A program made the translations under genes and the position numbers. The notes under the pieces are model-generated. The model was not told the DNA's origin. It saw only the letters and a list, made by a program, of their open reading frames with translations, and searched no databases. Shown here in pieces: positions 25,412 to 37,308 of a stretch of 64,000 bases of DNA. How positions within the stretch are numbered: position 1 is the stretch's first letter; every line of letters begins with the position of its first letter. Origin of the DNA: Trema orientale (Eukaryota > Streptophyta > Magnoliopsida > Rosales > Cannabaceae); contig JXTC01000128.1 of assembly GCA_002914845.1 (NCBI GenBank), forward strand, positions 329,897 to 393,896, read 5' to 3'.

Positions 25412-27540
25412 TTACTGAGCTGGCCACGGGCCGTCACCTTGGCCCTGATTAGGTCCTTGGACATCTTCTACTTGCTCAGGAGCATCTTGAGCTGGTGTCT
25501 CAGGCTCAAAATATCGAAAGATGACAAAATTTTCCCCTTGAGCCACACCAAGTCTCCATGTAAGTGGGAAGTCCAATTGCGTAGCTTCGCTATCTTCTGC
25601 CACATTCTGTGTCTCCGTTGTCATCTCCAACGCTTTTTCCTTCCCTTTATCAGCTGGTCTCTGCAAGCTTATGCCGGCATTTGATGGTTTGCCTCCGCTT
25701 GCTACCTGTTTAGCTTCTTTCAGACCACTTTCAAGAAAGAACTTCATCCCTCGGATCACGACATTCATACCATTTATGCACAACATTATCATCTGACTCA
25801 TCTCCTGAAACAACAAAGCATTCCCATGAGAAATAAACTAACTCCTTAAATTAACAAGCAATATTATAAATGATCATAGGACTTGTTTCTGTTAGCTTCA
25901 CCTTTGTGATGATATTTTCTGAAACTAGTTGAGAAAAAAAGCTCCAACATCGCTCGGGATACAGATAAAAGGAAGCTGCAATAAGAGCTGCTGCTGCAAT
26001 AACTGAAGGCTTAAATGTTGTGTTCTCATAATCTGTGATAAAAAAAAACAAAAAAGTTATAGAATAAGGCATACATCGATCAGAAATGAAATCTTTAGGG
26101 GAACAGAATGGTGCTACTTTAAGAACTTGACGGTGCAACTCAAAACCCTCCTCGTCTATCACGAGGAAAATTACAGAATAGTTTGGGTCTCGTGCTCATT
26201 GGCTTGTGTTCTCTAAGCAACTAAAGAAAACAGAATAATCCAATTGGAAAACAAATTTTGCAAGTCCCATTACTATCTATCGATTGTATAATGATTTCGC
26301 TGATCGTTTTACGATGCAAACCACAGCTCGGATCCATTCTAGGTTCAAAGTAGCGAAGATAGCATAAGGGTGTAACAGCCCGCAAACGCCATTCAAATTT
26401 TTCGAGAATGTAAAGCTCCATGCTTTGGAATTGCTTTCCCGTAATAACAGAAAGATCTGGTTGTTCTGCCTGTTCAGAAAAAAAAAAAAAAAAAAAGAAA
26501 AGAAAAAGAGACCTCGTAATAATAGGAAGAGAACAAGTGAAGAATGAACATAAAGACATGAAAACAGAGTTTGCAAAAAATTTACCTGAAACTTACGGAT
26601 GCTAAAATTTATGTTCCTCATCTTCCAAGCAAGTGTAAGGCAACAGAGAGCGAGGAATTCCACATCATGTACAAAATTAACTCCCATTACTTTCTGAGAA
26701 AATAGTTGTAAGCAACATTAATTTGAAGCAGACATACATATATAAGAAGATATCGAAGATTGTAAGTGATAAACCTCATCAAGTTTTGAAGATGGCGTTC
26801 AATTATTACCGGCACAAAATTTTCCCTCGATAAGTACCGATCTAAATAAGTCAGAGCAAGATAGGGTACGATAGGATCAAAATTTTCACACTTGGAGTAC
26901 TGCAAGACACAAAGACATTCATCACAGAGTGAACATAACCAAATGGGTATTTAACATAAGGGGCATCTTCCTTCCATGAAAATCAAGCAAACAGTACTTG
27001 CCTCAGTTCTTTCAGAAATTAGAGCAATGGATTAATTTTATACGAGAACTAGAGAGCCTAGTACGTACGTATGCATACTTGCCTCAGTTTCCTAAGATTT
27101 TCAAAGGTAAAAAAAAAAAAAAGAACTGAAACTAGTAGAGAATAGATATTAATAACAAAACATTATATAAATTTTATGAAACAAAATTAGTTCAGACATA
27201 CTAGGAGAAAGAAAAACTACATAGATAGTGGATAACAAAACTATTATACATGTTTTCTTTTTTCTTTCATAAGTTTCTACACACAGCCATACAGAGCTAT
27301 GAAAACTAACAGCATTCAACATAAAGAATCACGAGTTCATCAAGAAGGAATTACTTTGAAGATTACGAGCAGCCCCCGATCACGCAACCCCATCAGGACA
27401 GAGTTCAAGACGTAGCTGTTGGGGTTCTTGACCATAAAGAAGGATTCGACACTTAAGTACCACTCCAAAGCTTGGTCTTCACTCACAGGAAGTGGATTAT
27501 GAGGATCATAGTCCAGTAATTCTGTATCCAGTTCGGCCAT
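25412..27540 (-). CDS. D-type cyclin-like protein, tandem copy C (367 aa)
   Basis: Six exons on the minus strand: 27355-27540, 26810-26899, 26586-26693, 26274-26469, 25902-26032 and 25412-25804. They total 1104 bases, open throughout, with GT-AG introns. Start MAELDTELLDYDPHNP. The cyclin box includes NSVLMGLRDRGLLVIFK, FDPIVPYLALTYLDRYLS, LALCCLTLAWKMRN and MELYILEKFEWRLRAVTP (residues about 45-170). The C-terminal fold has FKPSVIAAAALIAASFYLYP (about 200-220). Exon 6 encodes a 130-residue extension with DKGKEKALEMTTE and LDFPLTWRLGV, ending in a proline/glutamine-rich stretch. The pattern of a conserved fold, D-type style FDPIVPYLALTYLDR and no LxCxE fits a CYCD6-like group, but the divergence is large. 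This copy best represents the family here. A TATATATA box lies at about 27664-27671. Confidence 0.84.
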
Positions 27541-27900
27541 AATGTACACAAGAGAAGGAGAATAGGAAGCGTTTGTTTGCAAAGAAAACGAAAGAAAATG
27601 TCTGAGAAAATGTGCAAGGAGCTCTGGATTCTTGTTCTGAAAATGTTGTTATGTGCTTCTTTAATATATATACTCTGCTCCGCGTCGTTTTCTTTGCTTG
27701 AAGGCAGTTGTTCGTTGTGACCGGTAATTTCATCTTATTGGTTATTGCCATCTGTCTTTGCGTAGCGTCGTTTCTTTTGTTGATGTCGCTTGTGGGACAT
27801 TGTCTTTTATAACGTTGTTGTCGTTTTTCTATCACTGTCGTTGTTTAAGTTCATATAAGTTCATATATAATAATGTTGTTTAAGAGATTATTACAGGAAA
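27541..27900 (-). promoter_or_regulatory. Upstream cassette of cyclin copy C
   Basis: TATATATA near 27664-27671 is about 125 bp above the start codon. The plus strand then has CGTCGTTTTCTTTGCTTG, TTGTTCGTTGTGACC, and TGTCGTTTTT and related words up to about 27832. This is the most complete cassette of the set. Confidence 0.6.
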
Positions 27901-28186
27901 ATGGGAATTATTTAAATGAAAACTGATGAATGAGAACTTCCGTACAAATTTGAAATTTTAACAAGGCTTTCCCCCCCCTCCCCCCCTCGCATTGAAAAAG
28001 GCTTTTTCAGGGGAAAAAAAGATAAAAGATAAAAGAAAAATTAGAGTGTCCGTTTCAGTTAATTAGCAATTATTTCAAAATTATGTGATGACTGGGTTGA
28101 TTGTGGCTTTCTAGGAACTTCTTTGTTGATGGAAGCTTCTTGGTTGACAGAATTGGATTCAACAACCTTCTCAGTCAAGGATTTCT
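27901..28186. other. Spacer with a C-rich run
   Basis: No gene is seen. A pyrimidine tract of almost only C lies at 27970-27988, unusual in this AT-rich DNA. The first part resembles the far upstream flank of the collapsed copy near 48000-48110. Confidence 0.4.
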
Positions 28187-28366
28187 ATCACTTTTACATA
28201 TAAAACACTAAAAGAATTACAGAAATACGGAACTCAGGTTTTTTTTCAAATTTTTGTACGGTTTTTATTAGAAAAATATCACTTTTTAAAAAATATTTAG
28301 AAAAATACCATTTTTTAAAAATAGTTACTGGTTACCGGTTTCTAGAAACTTGTTATTGGTTGCGTT
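28187..28366 (-). mobile_element. Half of a foldback element (copy 1)
   Basis: From CTATCACTTTTACATATAAA onward this matches, as reverse complement, the right half of the foldback at 38590-38912, up to GAAACTTGTTATTGGTT. After 28366 the match stops abruptly. The missing half was deleted or displaced by the adjoining copia fragment. Confidence 0.75.
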
Positions 28367-28429
28367 GAATACTTCTTTAGAGAATTCTTAGGAATATCTC
28401 ACGGACAATAAAAATTTTTTGCTATGATT

Positions 28430-29604
28430 AAGTTGTTATTCAATTGTTCATTATTACAACCCCGAAGTAAGTTATTTCTTGAGGAGCTAACTGATGATGT
28501 AATCAGTCTATCTATGAAAGATAGAATAGAGTAAGCACTTCAGAAGGATAAATCACTAGAAGATCAACATATATCGAACCCTCATTGTATTGGGAGGATT
28601 GTGAGACAATCTGGTAGATATTTGGGAATAGGAGAGTCCTATAACCTAGAATTTGATTACTTTATCTACAAAGAAGAAACAGATAATGTTGATATAGATC
28701 TCTAACAAAAGGCAATGGAATTCATATTAGAGTCTATGTACTCTAACAAGATCTGGGATCTTATAGATCTACCTAGAGGGGTAAAACTTTTTAGGTGTAA
28801 ATTAGTCTATAAGAGAAAAAGAGGAATAGACTGGAAAGTAAAGACTTTCAAGGCAAGTTAGTTACAAAAAGATTATTTACAGAAAGAATGTCTATTCTGT
28901 TGTTATGATTAAGTTTATTGATATACTTTTTTCAATAGTTGTATCTCATGAATATAAGATATAACAAATGGACGTCAAGATAACTTTCCTGAATAACAGT
29001 CTTGATGACTGTATCTAAAAGATACAACCAGAGGGATTCATTGAAAATGGCCAAGAAGGCAAAGTTTGTGAAACTTTAGAGATCTAACTTATAGACTTAA
29101 GCATTTGTCTAGAATTTATTGATTTGATTGATACATGGACGAATCTTATATCTATAAAAGATTCAAGGTAGTAAATTGATTTTTCCAATTTATACATATT
29201 GATGATATACTAATCATTGGGAATGATATATGATGACAATCATCAATAAGAATTTAGTTAGTAAGATAGCATGATATTTATTATGCTGTTGGGATAGTAA
29301 GTTGTTACTAATCTAATCCAGAACCTGAACATAGAGTTATAGTCAAGTGTATTTTTAAGTATCTTTAGAGAAATAGGAACTATATGCTTGTCTATTCCGG
29401 CTCGATCTGAAAATATACTCCAGAGGATCAACCTTTTATTATGTTAACCCTTGTAGAGAGACCTTATAATGAGTAAGATAGCCTTAGCAGAAGAATCTTG
29501 CTGATCTATTACCAAATCTTTAGCAATCAAAGTATTTAAGGATCACTTAGAAGGAATAGGACTACGTGATATATCATATCTACTTTAAAGGGCAAGTGGG
29601 AGAT
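28430..29604 (+). pseudogene. Ty1-copia pol 3' remnant (reverse transcriptase/RNase H region)
   Basis: Plus-strand reading in shifting frames gives recognisable copia pieces: RIVRQSGRYLGIGES, EFILESMYSNKIWDLIDLPR, YKRKRGIDWKVKTFKA, QMDVKITFLN-like, and EGFIENGQE. The region ends in the usual 3' border GGGCAAGTGGGAGATTG, the polypurine tract before the 3' LTR. Many stops and frameshifts are present, and gag, protease and integrase are absent. Known copia order places this just before the 3' LTR, as found. Confidence 0.85.
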
Positions 29605-31250
29605 TGTTGAGAATATGCCCTAGAATGTTTGGTATTTTAAACAATGTTTATTGGATATAAGTGTTATCTATTTGATGTCAATGAATTCCATATTATGTCC
29701 CAATTATATACATGTGATTTTATATTTTCTATTATGCAAATATCTAAAAGTTTTCTTGACTAATAATGAGTAATAAAGAATTGTTCGTGTGAAGTGTTCA
29801 TATGTGGGAGACTAAATTCGTTATTTTATTATATCTAAATTAAAAGTTCACATTTTACAAATAAAGATGGAATACTTTATTTTGCCATAGAATGTAGTGT
29901 TGTCTATTTCAACGAGATTGATGAAGTCTCCAATCATCGAAGTGTCTGACTTTGGATAGAAACACTAGTACATTATAAGAAAGTAATAAGTGCATTGAAC
30001 TGGACCAAATGAAAATAGAATTTGAGGTTAAGTGCCGTAACTGAATATTCTATCTTTCACTAATCTAGCACTATTGCAAGATTACCTTAATCCTAGTGAT
30101 TGTCGGACTTGCTTTCATGAGTTTTATCTTTTTTACTTACTAAAGGACTAGTTCCGTTATATGGTTCAAACTCCGATACCTTGGAAGATAAGATTTGTGA
30201 ATTGATGAGAACGCCCTTCATGATTTGGACACCATGCATATAATGTCACTTTGAGTTTTTTCAAGGACTTGGATAATAAGAACCAGACACCAGATATTCA
30301 ATTTGTGAATTTGACTGTGTTTGTATGGGTAGTTACAAATACCATAGTCAATTATTATCCATTAGATGAAAAATGGCAACCCAAAGGTAAATATGTATGA
30401 GAGGGGTAATACGGTAATTTCACTTTACTAGTACAACATTGCATCGGGGGTATATCTGCAGTATAGTATATGCTAAATAGATCAAGTTAATTATTAGCTT
30501 CACAGAAAATATATGACATTTAGTCTAAGAGTGCAATATTGGGCCTATAGTAGAGTGCCCCAATATTAATGGACAAGGCCCAATCGTAATTAAGAGTTGA
30601 TTATAATTATGGATAGTCGGCTCATTGGAGCTTAGACTATTTGGATCCATAAAGTTCTCTGTCTAGATCATACATAGCCCAATACTAATTGAATGGTCAG
30701 TTGAGCCCAATAAGCCCATTAGAATTTATATCTCTCTAATACATAAGAGAAAAGTTCTCTTAAGCCTGGTTAAGAGTTCCTAATGCCACCTATAGCATGG
30801 TAACTGTGCTTGGCGTGAAACAGAGAGAAAAAGAGAGAGTGAGAGAGTCAAGCTACCGTGTGAAAAATTCAATGCTCGTTCATGGTCGCTGAGGGAGAGA
30901 TACCCATGGCTGTAAACGTGCAATTAAGGAGAAGGAAGAGTGTCTTCCGGATCGTCCGCTCATCTCTCGTTGGGAATCAAAAAGGTGCCCACACACCGGA
31001 TCATTCAACAGGCTCTAGAGAATAGACGGGAAGGCTCAATGGTTGTGAAGCGCTTCCAGGTTTTATCTAAACCATGATCTATGAATTGATTTATGTTAAA
31101 TCAATGTTCATATTTTTTTTTTCCTAAAGTTTCAAGAAAAAATTTAAAATACCTATTCCGCTGCATTCTTGATTTGTTTACAAAACTGCGGAAATTATTT
31201 TCGGTGAAATCATTTTTCAGAAATTTATTTTTCAAAATTTCTTGCATTTA
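29605..31250 (+). mobile_element. 3' LTR of the copia remnant
   Basis: The LTR starts TGTTGAGAATATGCCCTAG directly after the polypurine tract, a start common to a plant copia group. A GA-rich leader region lies near 30820-30855. The right end is set only roughly, near TTTCAAAATTTCTTGCA at about 31250. No 5' LTR is in the window. Confidence 0.7.
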
Positions 31251-31730
31251 TGATCATTAATTTGGTGAGTATTATTACTAAGTTAAATCTAGAACTATTT
31301 TAGCATACTAGTTAAACTATTATTTTGTTGTCTTATACTTGAATCAAAGCCTAATATTTTCGTTGACAACAAATTATATGCTTCAAAGTGTTCATTGCCA
31401 TACTTGCTTGGGTACCTTATATCTTTATGAAATATAAGAAATCCTCATACATGTCCCTTAGTTAAGCTACTATTTGGATTTGAGTTTAATATTCCTCTTA
31501 TGGACGACAAATTGCATGCTTGCTTTTCTCTAAAATAATTGTAGCTATGATAGTTTTACGTCAAAATCTAAGAAATACTTCTATATATTTGCTTACTTTT
31601 CTTTGACTAAGACATAGTCATATGTATATGGATGTTTGAATTCTTTGATATATATATATATATATGTAAAAGCAAGCTTTTCTTTATTTTTATCACAACG
31701 AGCATACAAGACTCGAAGAGGTATTTTATT
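31251..31730. other. Unassigned spacer
   Basis: No coding sequence. A diverged duplication is visible: a block with GACAACAAATTATATGCTTC near 31365 and one with GACGACAAATTGCATGCTTG near 31505. An (AT)n tract lies at 31649-31665. Confidence 0.4.
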
Positions 31731-31734
31731 TTGT

Positions 31735-32340
31735 AGAATACTCTCCTCATTAGTGTACGAGAAGACCTAGCTTAACTGTAGAAGCTCCAGGGTCCACGAT
31801 GTCAACTGCTCGGATATCTTCGAGGTCCTTGATGGCTTGTAGAGGATTGAGCACCAAAATATGGAGGTTGTGCTCCACATGAGACGCTAACACTAGCATC
31901 GGAATCACTCGACTCTAAAGATCCCAGTATAACTCTCGCCAATGGTTGATTTCTTTGTATGCTTCCATCAAGTTGATCTCTGGCATTCTTAGATTCGCTT
32001 CTAGAATGGCAATCTTTTGCTCCACGTACGAGTGGATCTCCGAAACATGCTTAAAAGCATGAGTAGCATGCATTTCAAGCTCTTGGATCCTTTGGACGTA
32101 GTAGTGCAATTCGGTTCGGGATTGTAATTGCATCTCGGTTAGTTGCTCACTAAAGGAATTATCTGAGCTTGGAGATTATCCACGATTGCTTGGTCTACTT
32201 AAGGAGATACCGGCATAGGCGGAGGAGAAGATGGTGAACTCAATATTATATCCAGCGAACTGCTTAAAGGATACAGCTGAGGAGAAGACGAACGCCTCGA
32301 GGATATTCCTGACAAGCCCGAGTTCGAGCTAGGAGCCATG
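31735..32340 (-). pseudogene. Broken ORF for a serine-rich, coiled-coil protein of unknown family
   Basis: An ATG at 32340-32338 opens MAPSSNSGLSGISSRRSSSP and runs serine/proline-rich for about 47 codons to a TAA-type stop. The reading then resumes, after a frame change, as EMQLQSRTELHYYVQRIQEL and an alpha-helical stretch ending in WRELYWDL (stop near 31915). A TATAAATA box lies on the minus strand at about 32423-32431, roughly 85-90 bp above the ATG, so the region looks like a once-expressed gene. I do not recognise the family. It could also be an extra ORF of a retroelement. Confidence 0.5.
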
Positions 32341-32431
32341 ATCAGGTGGAAACAGATAAATGTGATTGATGTACAACTGAGAGGAAGACATGGCTTGTGA
32401 AATGTAAGCGAGACCTTCTATTTATAAGGCT

Positions 32432-34030
32432 TAATGAGCTCTGGCGAATAATCACATCTACCGTAGCTCAAGGGACTTAATGTTTTGGGATTTTCCTGAT
32501 TTTTAGAATTAAACCTTAAGCATGATATCGTTCTATTAAGCATGAGATTAAAAAGACCTGAGGTAGCTTACTCGAACTACAAATAGCACAAGAGAGACTA
32601 CATGAACTCAAGCAAAACCCATACTTGAACTACATGTCGTTTAGCTAGAACGACATGTCGTTTAAGCCCTTTTCCACCCATACTTGAGCTACAAGTCGTT
32701 GGAGCTAGGCTACACATCACTTGGCGCTAAACTATATGTCATTTTGGAGCTTTTCCCTTTAAGTACAAGCTGTCCCACGGTTCTAGACAACTCTAGAAGG
32801 CCCTAGACTATTCCAACTTACTCGCCAAGATCTTGTAACTATAAGCTAGCGTATAAGAGATTGATACCTCATTTCCTTGTCATAGAAGTCCCCTTGTAGC
32901 TTAAGGCAAACTTGCCTATAAATAAGGATGCTATCCTCTCATTTGAGGCCAATAAGTAGCCCATTAATATATGTTTTCTTAATTTTTTTACCGTGCTCTT
33001 TTTCTCCCTTTTCCTTATATTTGCTCATAGTCATTAAGTCTTCATTTGTATCCATCCTTCTCATCACTTAGTGGCCTCCTATTACCAACATCACCACCAT
33101 GATCTTTCCTTTTCTCTTCTACCTGAGGCCCAAATCTCCTAATATTATTATCATCACGTATCACCACCACCTTCTCTTATTTCCCTCAGCTACACCATAA
33201 GTAGTACCTCCGTCAATATCTCCTTGTTTTTTTATCTAAGTCAAGGCCCAATAGTCACATCTCTGGCACCACCTTGGTTTATAACCAATTCATGGCTAAG
33301 TTCTTATCCCCTTTTCTACTTGTACTTTTATATATATACATCTTTCCATCCTATCTTTACATATATATATATATATATTTGTATGCATCTTGTTGTATAT
33401 TATTTATATGCGCCTAGCTTTCTTAGTCTACCGGTGGCTAGCCCCTAGTCATTTTTACCTTGTTTCCGTACACTTATATATATATATGTACGTAACCATC
33501 TTCGTATGTCTATGGATGTATAAAACTTGAGCAACAAGCCTTTTTAGTGCTGATATTTTCCTATACTCATATAGGCCTAGATATTTTCATATGTCCTTTT
33601 CCTAAGCCCATACTTATTTGTTTGCATATCTAAGGCCTAATAATTACTTTATATTATCTTCTATCTCATAATTAGTTTTGTATCATTTTCTTATCTAATA
33701 TTTATTTTTACACCACTTTCCTATTACTTTGTTATTTTACTTTTTCTACTAATTTGTACAATAACCTTCCATGCACGCAGTTTCTAACCCTTAAACCTCA
33801 GTGATTTGTGGGCTCTGACCTACATTACGCGAACTCTATGTTTCACCTGTGGCACAAGTTCGGGATTTTGTGTTCTCTTATAATTCCTCACCTACTATTA
33901 TTATTATTACCATCTCTAATCCCTCATTTTCTGTATCTAACCTCTAGTTGACATTATGGTCGGTTTATTCGCATCTGTCAACTAGATTCTCTTATTATTA
34001 CCACATTATTATATTATTGTCGATCCGTAA
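32432..34030. other. Repeat-like region without a recognised gene
   Basis: Contents: a diverged duplication near 32620-32760 with CATACTTGAACTAC, and GACATGTCGTTTAGC; a TATAAATAAGG box on the plus strand at about 32920; a long T/C-rich stretch; and (AT)n tracts at 33360-33380 and 33476-33490. It could be the untranslated part of an LTR element. There is no coding support. Confidence 0.35.
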
Positions 34031-34035
34031 GCTAG

Positions 34036-34140
34036 TTATCCCTACAACCATCTACGTACAGGGATGCTGTGAAAAGCATCATTTTTTATCGCGACTGCCT
34101 ATCGGGACTTCGATATGTAGTGTCATTATTATTATTATTA

Positions 34141-34173
<33 letters not shown>

Positions 34174-34395
34174 TATAAGCATGTTATCCCTACAACTGCT
34201 AATGTGGCAATGGCGCTATGGGAAGTGTCGTTTTCTATGTCGACTGCACATTAGGACTTTGATGCGTAGACAATATTCTAGTAACTCTTATATCTGTGTA
34301 TACTAAGTAAGTCATTTTTACAATCACCAATATAGTAAGGGCGTCATAGGAGGTGTCGTTTTTATCTCGACCGCCCACTAGGACTTCGAAACGTG
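34036..34395 (+). repeat. Three diverged tandem repeats of about 120-160 bp
   Basis: Each unit contains a CCCTACAAC or ACAATCACC start, a GTGTCGTTTTT-type core, a TCGACYGC segment, and an ending like TAGGACTTCGAAACGTGG. Units lie at about 34045-34120, 34186-34270 and 34318-34395. A (TTA)n microsatellite at about 34127-34176 separates the first two. Confidence 0.65.
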
Positions 34396-35416
34396 GCATG
34401 TATTATGATGGCCCTTTCTGTGTATACTTTGTGATCTAACCATAATCCTAGTTATCTTCTGCTTTATTTTAATTAATCACAGGTCTCGTTAATTAATCAA
34501 AATACAAGGACCAATCCCGAACACATGCAATGCTAGACTTTGTAAAAATTATAAAATGGGTGCTACTGTTTCGCATTGTATTCCGGTGTCTTTAACTAGA
34601 TACGTTGATAATGGTTGGTTGAGGAAATGGTGTAGAAACTAATAATGCAAGCTAGGATTATATTGCATATATGAGTACTAATTGCTATAGATTTCTTGGG
34701 TTTCTTTTGTTCTTTTTGTCATCCAGGGCTTGTGAAGCATTAAGAGGCTGCCTTCCGGACATGTTGAGGAATTCCCTTTCAGTAGTTGCCTTTGTGTAAG
34801 TTAATACATAGTCATGTCGTTCCTTTTGCATTACGAGCCTCTTTGATAGTCTTTGTATTAGCTTGTTATATATTTTAGATACTATTTCTTAGCATCCTTG
34901 ATTTCCTCTAAAGTAATACCTATGGTATCGAGTTATTTATTCAATTTGATCACTTACTGATTCTTTATCTTCACTTATTCTAATACTTAGGCTTATAGCA
35001 AATATAATGAATGTTATTTTTGGTCTAAATATATCTTTTTTCATTTTTTTTCAGTTATGTGTCAACTGGATGTTACTTTTCATGTCATCCATTACTTCAG
35101 GAAGATCCAATTATAAGGAGATGAGCGCAAACAACAGTTGATTCATAATGTCACAGTAATACAAGAGAGAAAAATTGCGAGTATATTACGAATATGTATC
35201 CTCTGTACTTGTCATCTCTCCCTACGGTCTATAGTGAATTAATTCTCAAAATGATATTGGTAACTTTGTATTCAATTCACAAATTTATTAATTCTTTGAA
35301 ATGTATGTACTTTCTTGTGTCCTATATTATATCTTTTGATATAATGAGTAGAATATATTGGCTTATTCTTTACTTGAAAAAGAAGTTTATTTTGTGGGAA
35401 AAAGAGAATGTAAGTT
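34396..35416. other. Spacer left of the CACTA element
   Basis: Nothing recognised. The 81-codon frame at 35194-35439 runs into the CACTA terminus and has no motif. Confidence 0.4.
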
Positions 35417-37305
35417 CACTACAACAAAAACATGAATAAGTGACATTTTCTTTACTGACATTAACCTTAAAAGTGTCACATAAATAATAATTAGTGGCAT
35501 TTGTTGAAAAATGACATTAGTTTATAAAGACATTATGATCTACAGTTTACATCTTTTTAAAATTTAGATTAGTAACATTTTCAAAATGTCACTAAAATTT
35601 ATCTTTAATAACACTTTTTAAATGTCATTAATATTTTAAATTAGTAACATTTTAGACATACCACTAAATTTAGATTTAGTATATTCAAAAAAATGCAACT
35701 TATTCATATACAACTTATAATTTTCGGAAATAAAAAAAATGAAAAGAATTAATTTAAACTTAACTTAAAGATAATAAGGAAAAAGAGGAATATCGTACTC
35801 CTTAAATTTCTCTTTTTTTATTATTTTTTAATTACTTATTTTTTTGTTAGATTTTTTAAATACAAGTTGTGCCAAGTACGCTGCATCTAAAAGATTGTGC
35901 CAAGTACGTATTCAATTTTATAAAAGAAATAAGTTATTCCTAATTTAGAAGCCCTAAATTTTCTACTGCCAAATTGAAACAAATTTAAAACGAAAACTAA
36001 CTTATCTACCACTAACTTATATCCTTTCTCATCTACCTAACAGTGTGCCTTCATCCTTTGACTAACTAATGAGTATCTTTGGATCAAGTGTAGCTCCCAT
36101 GATTTGGTCTTCTCTTCTTCTCAAGCCTTCATCTTCTTTCTTTTCTTGTGCTAGTATAATCTTCTGATTCATCTTCAGACTTATATTTTATGTTTCTTTT
36201 TGCAGTGATTTATTTTTATTTTATCTATTTTGTTAACGTTTGTTTTCTAATTATTTGTCAGGTTTAATGATTTAACCAAAAGCTTATCATTCATTTCTAG
36301 AGAAAAAATAATCGATGGGAATCAGAAAATAAAGAGAATAAGGAGGAAAAGAAAGACAGAAGCATATATTGATTTCTAAGTTAATCTCCCTTCCTCCCCT
36401 CTCCCCCTTTCTTTCTTTTTTCTATAAGGAAACTTCGACACTATTTTTCAATAAAAAAACATTACTTACTTCTCTCTCATTTGTTTAATTTTCAAGAATC
36501 TGATATAGATGAGATGAGTGTATTGAACTGTCAAAACAATATCAAGAACTCAACTAACAATTTCTGCAGATGATCTTTTTTTTTTCTTAGCCTCATCATT
36601 TTTGCAGATGATCCTTTTTTTTTTTCTGTAGCCTTATTTTTTATACAATTTTTTTGTAATTTTGAATTCGTGTATACTGAATTATTAAAGTAATAAATAT
36701 TTTGTTTTTTATTTTTTCTAATTTGAATGTCAATATTACATTGGAATCTTTTCTCTATTTCGAAAGAAAGATTAAAAAATAATAATAAAGCCACAAAAAT
36801 TAATTCAATAATATATGGTATATACATGTATTTAATAAATAGCAACCAAATGTTGGTAATAGGTTTTTATTTTTATTGACGATTAAAGAAAATAAGAATA
36901 AATTCTTATCATAAAATATTATGATATCGGAAAAAAATTAGCTACTAAATTTTGGTAACTAATAATAGATTTTCGTGTAGTGACTAGAATAGTGACATTT
37001 TTCCAAGTGTCATTAATGTGTTTAGTAATAATTTAAAAATACCACTTCCTTTTATATTTTAAAAATATTTTATTTATTATTTAAAATAATTTAGTAATAT
37101 TTGGAAGTGTCATTTATATAATTTAATAAAATTTTATACATGCCACTAAAAGGGATTATTTAGTGACACTTCAAATGTCACTAAGGCTTTAGTCGCACGA
37201 GTATTTTTTGCATTTGCAATAAATGCCACTAAATTTATAAAGGTTACTAAAAATATGTAAAAGTGACATTTTCAAATACCACATATTCGGATTTTTGTTG
37301 TAGTG
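35417..37305. mobile_element. Non-autonomous CACTA transposon, 1.9 kb
   Basis: The left terminus CACTACAACAAAAA (35417-35430) and right terminus TTTTTGTTGTAGTG (37292-37305) are perfect inverted repeats of at least 14 bp. They are flanked by the 3-bp target duplication GTT (35414-35416 and 37306-37308). Both ends are filled with subterminal repeats of the AGTGACATTTT / AATGTCACTAA type. No transposase frame exists, so movement would need a helper element. A second CACTA-like terminus, TTTTCGTGTAGTG, lies inside at about 36970-36982, suggesting a nested insertion. Confidence 0.93.
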
Positions 37306-37308
37306 GTT

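Noticed and set aside
32420..33000. Endogenous pararetrovirus promoter region, suggested by TATAAATAAGG followed by a leader
   Set aside because: No movement protein, coat or reverse transcriptase motifs were found nearby in either strand; a TATA box alone is not evidence.
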